A stretch of DNA of 17,292 nucleotides from positions 1-17,292 of the forward strand of contig CAJUEX010000063.1 in NCBI GenBank assembly GCA_910585715.1, in the 5' to 3' direction. Of this stretch, positions 12,342-17,292 are shown piece by piece. Position numbers and translations under genes: made by a program. The notes below the pieces were generated by a model. It worked only from the letters and a program-made list of their open reading frames with translations. It was not told where the DNA came from and did not search any database. This stretch comes from an uncultured Lachnospiraceae bacterium (GTDB taxonomy: Bacteria > Bacillota > Clostridia > Lachnospirales > Lachnospiraceae). The first letter of the stretch is position 1, and each line of letters begins with the position of its first letter.

Positions 12342-13790
12342 ATGTCAGGTATGCTGTTTCTTCTCCTTGCCCTGCTCCTTTGCATTTTGGACCTTGCAAA
12401 AAAACTGGATATTACCCGGGGAGGTTTTCTTGCCTTTTATCTGGCATTTATGTCCCATCTGCCCTTTTTTCTTATATACCTGTGGGTAAATCCTTTTCAT
12501 TGCCCCTTTCCTTTTAACAGGATTAGTCTCCTGCTGCTTATAACAGGGGCAGTTATCTGGCAGCTTTATTCCACCCTGCGCTTACATATTCTTCCCTTTC
12601 GGAAAAATGAAAGCGGCAGTATCCGTATCGGTGTTTTATACGGAGGACAGCTGTTAGTAAAGGCAGGTATTTGGGGCATGCTGCTTCTGGTTGTATACTA
12701 TGGAGCATGCTTTTCATTTTTTCCCGGATTTTTACATGGATTGGGTATACATTATCTTATTTTTGATGTTGTTTACAGCCTTATTTTTGTATGGCTGTTT
12801 TTAATAAACGGCTCCATACGGATTCTTTGTACCTGCAGGCGTCTTGGAATCCTAAAAAGACTGATTATCTGTCTGACCCTTTGGATTCCTCCCGTAAATA
12901 TATATTTTACTTACTATATGTGCCGTGTGGCAAAGGACGAATATGCTCTGGAAACCTTCCGTGCTTTTTCCAATGAATGCAGGAAGGAATCCTATACATG
13001 CGCTACCAGATATCCTGTTATTATGGTACATGGCATCGGCTTTCGGGACTTAAAATATTTTAATTATTGGGGGCGGATGCCAAAGGTGCTTTCCTGCAAC
13101 GGAGCTACCGTATATTACGGTCACCAAAAGGCATGGGGCACCATTGAAGAAAATGCAGCCCTTATGAAAGAAAGCATTGAACACATTTTAAGGGAAACCG
13201 GCGCAAAAAAGGTAAATATCATTGCCCACTCCAAGGGAGGGCTGGATTCCCGTTATATGATTACAAAGCTTGGCATGGAGGACAAGGTGGCAAGCCTTAC
13301 TACGATTTCCACCCCCCACCGGGGCTCCCGGCTCATTGACTTCTTAAACGGGCTTCCTGACGGCATTTACCGGCTTATTGCCCATATGCTGGACAAGTCC
13401 TTTCAAATGGTTGGAGATGAAAATCCTGACTGTTATCATTCCAGCAAACAATTAGCGCCTGCTTACTGCGTGGAGTTCAACAGCCGGGTGCCTGACTGTA
13501 AAGGCATTTATTATCAAAGCTATGCCTCTGTTATGAAAAACATGTTCAGCGACAGCCTGTTGTCCATCCCTTACCTTCTTATGCGCTTTCTGGACACTCC
13601 TGAAAATGACGGGCTTGTTTCCGTGGATTCTGCAAAATGGGGAACCTATAAAGGCGTTTTTCAGAACAAAAAAAGGCGGGGTATTTCCCACGGAGACATG
13701 ATTGATTTAAAACGGGAGGACTATAACGGTTTCGACGTGATTGAAGAATACATAAAAATTGTGGAAGAATTAAAAGAAATGGGGTATTAG
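12342..13790 (+). CDS. Membrane-anchored alpha/beta-hydrolase (lipase-like)
   Basis: Counting from ATG 12342 the protein has 482 residues. The first ~200 form several membrane helices (about 3-20, 27-48, 58-76, 98-122, 135-155, 168-190). The C-terminal part is an alpha/beta-hydrolase: VIMVHGIGF (oxyanion-hole HG, about 227-235), nucleophile elbow IIAHSKGGLDSRY (Ser297, AHSKG), Asp423 in ENDGLVSV and His450 in GISHGDM complete a catalytic triad. The HSKGG elbow and TISTPHRGS resemble triacylglycerol lipases/esterases of the PGAP1/lipase-2 type. It may act on lipids at the membrane; the substrate cannot be read from sequence. ATG 12342 is preferred over ATG 12336 because AGGAG (12331-12335) is six bases upstream of the former and abuts the latter. 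The stop is three bases from the next gene's start. Confidence 0.82.
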   Translation: MSGMLFLLLALLLCILDLAKKLDITRGGFLAFYLAFMSHLPFFLIYLWVNPFHCPFPFNRISLLLLITGAVIWQLYSTLRLHILPFRKNESGSIRIGVLYGGQLLVKAGIWGMLLLVVYYGACFSFFPGFLHGLGIHYLIFDVVYSLIFVWLFLINGSIRILCTCRRLGILKRLIICLTLWIPPVNIYFTYYMCRVAKDEYALETFRAFSNECRKESYTCATRYPVIMVHGIGFRDLKYFNYWGRMPKVLSCNGATVYYGHQKAWGTIEENAALMKESIEHILRETGAKKVNIIAHSKGGLDSRYMITKLGMEDKVASLTTISTPHRGSRLIDFLNGLPDGIYRLIAHMLDKSFQMVGDENPDCYHSSKQLAPAYCVEFNSRVPDCKGIYYQSYASVMKNMFSDSLLSIPYLLMRFLDTPENDGLVSVDSAKWGTYKGVFQNKKRRGISHGDMIDLKREDYNGFDVIEEYIKIVEELKEMGY

Positions 13791-13793
13791 ACT

Positions 13794-14516
13794 ATGAAAT
13801 ACTTGGAAAAACATTGTAAAATCATCATGCTTCTGCTTTTCTTCAGCTGCCTGCTTCTGGGAGGCGCACTTCTATTTCTTTTATACCGGGAAGGCTATTT
13901 CAAATCTCTTTATAATACAGTCAATGACGTACCCTATTCTTATGAGGACAATGCCCAATATGCGCAGAGGGAATCCTTATTTGAAATATGCCCTGTGAGA
14001 AAGGCAGACATTGTATTTGTAGGCGACTCTATTACTGCCAGAGGGGAATGGCAGGAATTTTTTCCGGAACAAATCGTATTGAACCGGGGCATTGACAGCG
14101 ATGTGACGGAAGGTGTTTTAAACCGTCTTTCTGTCATTACCAAAGCACAGCCCGAAAAAATCTTTCTGATGATAGGCATAAATGACTTAAGGCAGGGAAT
14201 TCCCTTTGAAACTACTATAGATTATTATGAGCAGATTCTGGACAATCTGACCGCTGCCCTGCCAGACTGCGAAATATACGCACAAAGCATACTTCCTGTC
14301 CACTCTTCCACCGGCATACCAAATACGGATGTGCAGGCGCTTAATGCTTCTATTCAGGAACTTGCCAAGAAGCATCACATCACTTATATCGATATATATT
14401 CCCTGCTGGCAGACGAAAACAACAATCTGCCAACAGCCTATTCCATAGACGGGGTGCATATGACCGGAGAAGCTTATGGCATCTGGATTGAAGCATTAAA
14501 GCCATATGCCCCGTAA
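13794..14516 (+). CDS. Membrane-anchored SGNH/GDSL hydrolase
   Basis: These 240 residues begin with an N-terminal membrane helix (about 9-31) that acts as an uncleaved anchor or signal, followed by an extracytoplasmic SGNH hydrolase domain (about 72-238). All four family blocks are seen: GDSIT (Ser79), NRGID (Gly99), GIND (Asn130) and DGVHMT (Asp219, His222). Such enzymes are esterases, acetylhydrolases or lysophospholipases. With the lipase-like gene three bases upstream it probably forms a lipid- or envelope-modifying pair; the ester substrate is unknown. The SD is weak (GGGG 10-13 bases upstream), consistent with translational coupling to the preceding gene. It is the last gene of the plus-strand operon and converges with the hybrid kinase gene 24 bases away. 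Confidence 0.9.
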   Translation: MKYLEKHCKIIMLLLFFSCLLLGGALLFLLYREGYFKSLYNTVNDVPYSYEDNAQYAQRESLFEICPVRKADIVFVGDSITARGEWQEFFPEQIVLNRGIDSDVTEGVLNRLSVITKAQPEKIFLMIGINDLRQGIPFETTIDYYEQILDNLTAALPDCEIYAQSILPVHSSTGIPNTDVQALNASIQELAKKHHITYIDIYSLLADENNNLPTAYSIDGVHMTGEAYGIWIEALKPYAP

Positions 14517-14536
14517 AAAGCCTGACAATCTTTACT

Positions 14537-14563
14537 TATACTACTCCTGCAGTATATATTTTT
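14537..14563 (+). terminator. Candidate intrinsic terminator of the plus-strand operon
   Basis: TATACT (14537-14542), 8-base loop, AGTATA (14551-14556), then TATTTTTTC. The stem is short and AT-rich, so termination may be weak. It overlaps the last codons of the convergent hybrid kinase gene. Confidence 0.35.
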
Positions 14564-17108
14564 TCAACAGGGAAATCAGCTGTTCCAGATTCACCGGTTT
14601 TGCCGTATGAGCATTCATTCCGCTGTCCAGACACCGCTTGATATCCTCTGAAAAAGCATCTGCCGTCATGGCAATAATAGGAATCTTCTTTGCGTCAGGA
14701 CGGCTTAAGCCCCGGATTGCTTCCGTAGCTTCGTATCCATTCATAACAGGCATGCGCACATCCATAAGAATGGCATCATAATGCCCTTCTTCAGATTCCT
14801 GAAACTTTTCCAGACAAATTTGTCCGTTCACTGCCCATTCCAGTTCCATCCCTCTATCTGATAACAATTCCTTTAAAATCTCCCAGTTTAAGTCATTATC
14901 CTCAGCAACCAGCAGATGGATGCCCGACAAATCCCTGTCCGCCTTGGCCTCTTCCTCCGGCTCATCTGCATCCATGTATTTCTTTAATCCGTGGAATAAA
15001 GTGGATTTAAACAGCGGCTTTGCAATAAACCCACTAATGCCAGCCTCTCTTGCTTCCGCTTCAAACTCACTCCAGTCATATGCCGAAATCAAAATAATGG
15101 GCATATCCACTTCTATGATTCGGCGAATCTGTTTGGCAACCAGAAGACCGTCCATATCCGGAAGCTTCCAGTCCAGCAGCACAATCTGATAATCATCCCG
15201 GCTCTGATGCTGCTTCTTTATCATCTCTATGGCTTTTCCTCCGCTCATGGTCCAGTCAACCTTAATGCCTATGGATTCCAATGCCTCCACTGCTGTACGG
15301 CACAACATTTCATCATCGTCTACCACCAGCATCTTCCATGGCGGAAGGACCATATCCAATTCCTGGGTCTCTGCTTTTTCCAAATCCAGAATTACGTGGA
15401 ATTCTGTTCCCTTATCGGGTTCGCTTTCCACATGAATGGTTCCATTCATGGCAGTAACGATGTATTTGGTAATTGCCATTCCAAGCCCGGCGCCTTCCGT
15501 TTTCCGTATGCGCTTACTGTCGGCTCTGGAATAGGAATCAAATATATGCTCTAAAAATTCCGGAGTCATGCCGATGCCGTTATCCTTAACTATAATATGT
15601 GTCCTGATATATTCACTGCCTTTTTCATCAGGAGCATTCTCCTGAAATAGGGATAATTGTATTGTTCCGCCTTCCTGTGTATATTTAATGGCATTAGACA
15701 ACAGATTTAATAACACCTGATTCAGGCGCACGCTGTCACAATACACATCCTCAATTGTAATATTGTCGATATGTACATGAAAACTCTGCCCTTTTCCCTC
15801 TATCTGTGTCTGCACGATGCTGACGATTCCTTCTATCACTTCTCTCAGGGAAATCCGCTCTGCCGTCAATGTCATTTTACCGCTTTCAATCTTAGACATA
15901 TCCAGCACATCATTTATCAGTCCAAGCAGATGTTTGCCAGACAGAGCAATCTTTTTCAGGCAGTTCTTTACCTGCTCTTTATCATCAATGTGAGCTGTTG
16001 CAATAGCCGTCATCCCTACAATTGCATTCATGGGGGTACGAATATCGTGGCTCATATTAGAAAGAAATACGGACTTTGCCTTAGTGGCCTGCAAAGCCTC
16101 CTGACGTGCTGCCTCCAAATCTTTAAGCTGCTGACAGGTCATTTTAAAGTAAACATAGAAAATAATCAATAGCACAACAAATATAATAGCGCATACAAGC
16201 ATTGTAGCAATGGTTCTGTTGCCGTTTAAAGTATCCAGAGTTTCATTCAGTATACCAAAAGGCATTATGGTAACCAGATTCCATTCCGAATAGGGGAGAG
16301 ACGCACAGTATACCTGCTGCCTGCTGCCTTCAAAGTCCAAAATGGCTGAATAATCTTCCTTTTTGTTCATGGCTTCAGAAAGCTCCTGAATATAGGTTTC
16401 TATTTTTTCTTTATCCTCATGACTGTAACGCTCATACAGGCTGCTGAAATAGTCGGAATATTCTCCCTCCATATTACTTACAATAAAGCTGCCGTCCTTT
16501 CGGATAATATAAGAATATATCACTGCATCTTTTTCCTCTGTGCCAAGCATGGTGCTGATATAATCTATAGGGATAGCCACCACAATGGCCATGGATTTTC
16601 CGCCGTTTTTCATTGGATACTCTGCATTAACACCAAACATTACCACTTCATTGTCCGACAAATCTCTGCCCACTGCAACCTTCTTTTCCCTGCGCTTTAG
16701 TGATTGAAAAAAAGGTTCCGGATCATCCGGCTGAAGCTGTTCCCCGTTAAGCATCTGCATATCCCCGTCTTCAGAGCAAAGCGCCAGATAATCAAAATTC
16801 CTGACACTGACTCTGTAGACTAACTCTTCATATAGTTCGTCTATGCTTTCCATATCCGCCGGAACCACCTTCACCACTGTTTCCGCCTGTTCCAGTTTCA
16901 ATTCCATAAGTGTCTGAAAATGAGATGAAACATGCTCTTTTATGCCCAACATGTACAAGTCGCCTACTTTATCAATGGCCTCCTTGCTCACTGTGCTCAT
17001 ATAGCTTCCTAAACATACAAACGCACTCACACTAATCAGTATAAGCAAAATAAAACTTCCAATCAGAAAACCGGTGGTACGGCTTCCTTTCTTTTTGGGG
17101 ATATCCAT
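14541..17108 (-). CDS. Hybrid sensor histidine kinase with two receiver domains
   Basis: This 855-residue membrane protein has TM1 (about 13-34), an extracytoplasmic sensor of about 260 residues (40-297; dCache/PAS-like, with FSSLYERY and IVVAIPIDYIS) and TM2 (300-321). It continues with HisKA (MSHDIRTPMNAIVG, His354), HATPase_c (NLLSNAIKY with Asn472; DNGIGM; GAGLGM), receiver 1 (about 592-712; VVDDDE, Asp646, Lys697) and receiver 2 (about 730-852; AEDND, Asp783, Thr815, Lys837). It starts at ATG with AGGAGG ten bases and AAGGA five bases upstream. No HPt domain is present, so phosphate would need to pass to a separate HPt protein or stay internal. No output regulator gene is next to it. The ligand is unknown. 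It converges on the SGNH gene and has an independent promoter. Confidence 0.93.
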   Translation of the reverse strand: MDIPKKKGSRTTGFLIGSFILLILISVSAFVCLGSYMSTVSKEAIDKVGDLYMLGIKEHVSSHFQTLMELKLEQAETVVKVVPADMESIDELYEELVYRVSVRNFDYLALCSEDGDMQMLNGEQLQPDDPEPFFQSLKRREKKVAVGRDLSDNEVVMFGVNAEYPMKNGGKSMAIVVAIPIDYISTMLGTEEKDAVIYSYIIRKDGSFIVSNMEGEYSDYFSSLYERYSHEDKEKIETYIQELSEAMNKKEDYSAILDFEGSRQQVYCASLPYSEWNLVTIMPFGILNETLDTLNGNRTIATMLVCAIIFVVLLIIFYVYFKMTCQQLKDLEAARQEALQATKAKSVFLSNMSHDIRTPMNAIVGMTAIATAHIDDKEQVKNCLKKIALSGKHLLGLINDVLDMSKIESGKMTLTAERISLREVIEGIVSIVQTQIEGKGQSFHVHIDNITIEDVYCDSVRLNQVLLNLLSNAIKYTQEGGTIQLSLFQENAPDEKGSEYIRTHIIVKDNGIGMTPEFLEHIFDSYSRADSKRIRKTEGAGLGMAITKYIVTAMNGTIHVESEPDKGTEFHVILDLEKAETQELDMVLPPWKMLVVDDDEMLCRTAVEALESIGIKVDWTMSGGKAIEMIKKQHQSRDDYQIVLLDWKLPDMDGLLVAKQIRRIIEVDMPIILISAYDWSEFEAEAREAGISGFIAKPLFKSTLFHGLKKYMDADEPEEEAKADRDLSGIHLLVAEDNDLNWEILKELLSDRGMELEWAVNGQICLEKFQESEEGHYDAILMDVRMPVMNGYEATEAIRGLSRPDAKKIPIIAMTADAFSEDIKRCLDSGMNAHTAKPVNLEQLISLLKKYILQE

Positions 17109-17182
17109 AAGTATCCTTCCTCCTCAAATTCCTGTTCAACAGTTTAAGAAAAATAGTATCTGTATGATTCCATATTATTAAG

Positions 17183-17211
17183 ATTATAACAGCTTTTCAT
17201 ATAAAAGACAA
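17183..17211 (-). promoter_or_regulatory. Promoter of the hybrid kinase gene
   Basis: On the minus strand: -10 TATAAT (17183-17188, perfect), 17-bp spacer, -35 TTGTCT (17206-17211, 4/6). The leader is about 70 bases. The remaining 81 bases to the window edge hold no recognisable gene. Confidence 0.7.
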
Positions 17212-17292
17212 TTTACTTTTTAGCTTGCCCCATACCGTGAAAATGTCAACATTAAATGCGAAAGTTTTTTTGATTTTTTCACTTTTGGCAAT

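Noticed and set aside
17244..17249. Consensus TTGACA on the minus strand upstream of the hybrid kinase
   Set aside because: No -10 at a proper distance; the TTGTCT-17-TATAAT promoter nearer the gene is much better.

Overview
The window looks like chromosome from a gut-type anaerobic Firmicute, most probably a Lachnospiraceae/Clostridia member. The evidence is moderate-to-low GC, AGGAGG-type ribosome binding sites, sigma-A promoters with 17-18 bp spacers, and typical families: a DUF6273 surface protein, BspA-type leucine-rich repeats, Big_2 domains, a GHKL kinase with a LytTR regulator, and a C_GCAxxG_C_C redox protein. No tRNA, rRNA, CRISPR array or complete mobile element was seen.

Layout. 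Bases 31-342 (minus) hold a short Rpn/transposase-like N-terminal remnant whose ribosome binding site can pair with an upstream complementary hexamer. Bases 343-854 are non-coding and contain the terminator of the next gene. From 855 to 11723 all large genes lie on the minus strand and read from right to left: a multi-pass membrane protein that looks like a truncated sensor kinase (11723-10899), an overlapping AgrC-like GHKL histidine kinase (10912-9647), a LytTR response regulator (9465-8752), a secreted amidase/Ig/ricin-lectin/BspA protein (8555-5997), and a 1638-residue secreted multidomain DUF6273 protein (5771-855). Two very short reading frames sit between the last two, overlapping their stop and start codons.

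From 11854 to 14516 a divergent plus-strand operon encodes a small redox-type cysteine protein, a membrane-anchored alpha/beta-hydrolase (lipase-like) and a membrane-anchored SGNH/GDSL hydrolase. It converges on a minus-strand gene (17108-14541) for a membrane hybrid sensor kinase with two receiver domains, which has a clear promoter.

How it may work together. The regulator gene and the amidase/lectin gene have promoters built to the same plan: two TTTGNCA half-sites in direct repeat 20-21 bp apart (two helical turns), then exactly 5 bp, then TTGAAR (-35), 17 bp, and a TAT-type -10. This supports a circuit in which the kinase activates the LytTR regulator, which acts on its own promoter and on the secreted protein. 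The giant downstream protein would be expressed by read-through. No AgrB/AgrD-like pheromone genes are visible, so the inducing signal is unknown. The extra kinase-less sensor (phospho-acceptor His apparently replaced by Cys) is the most unusual part of this system.
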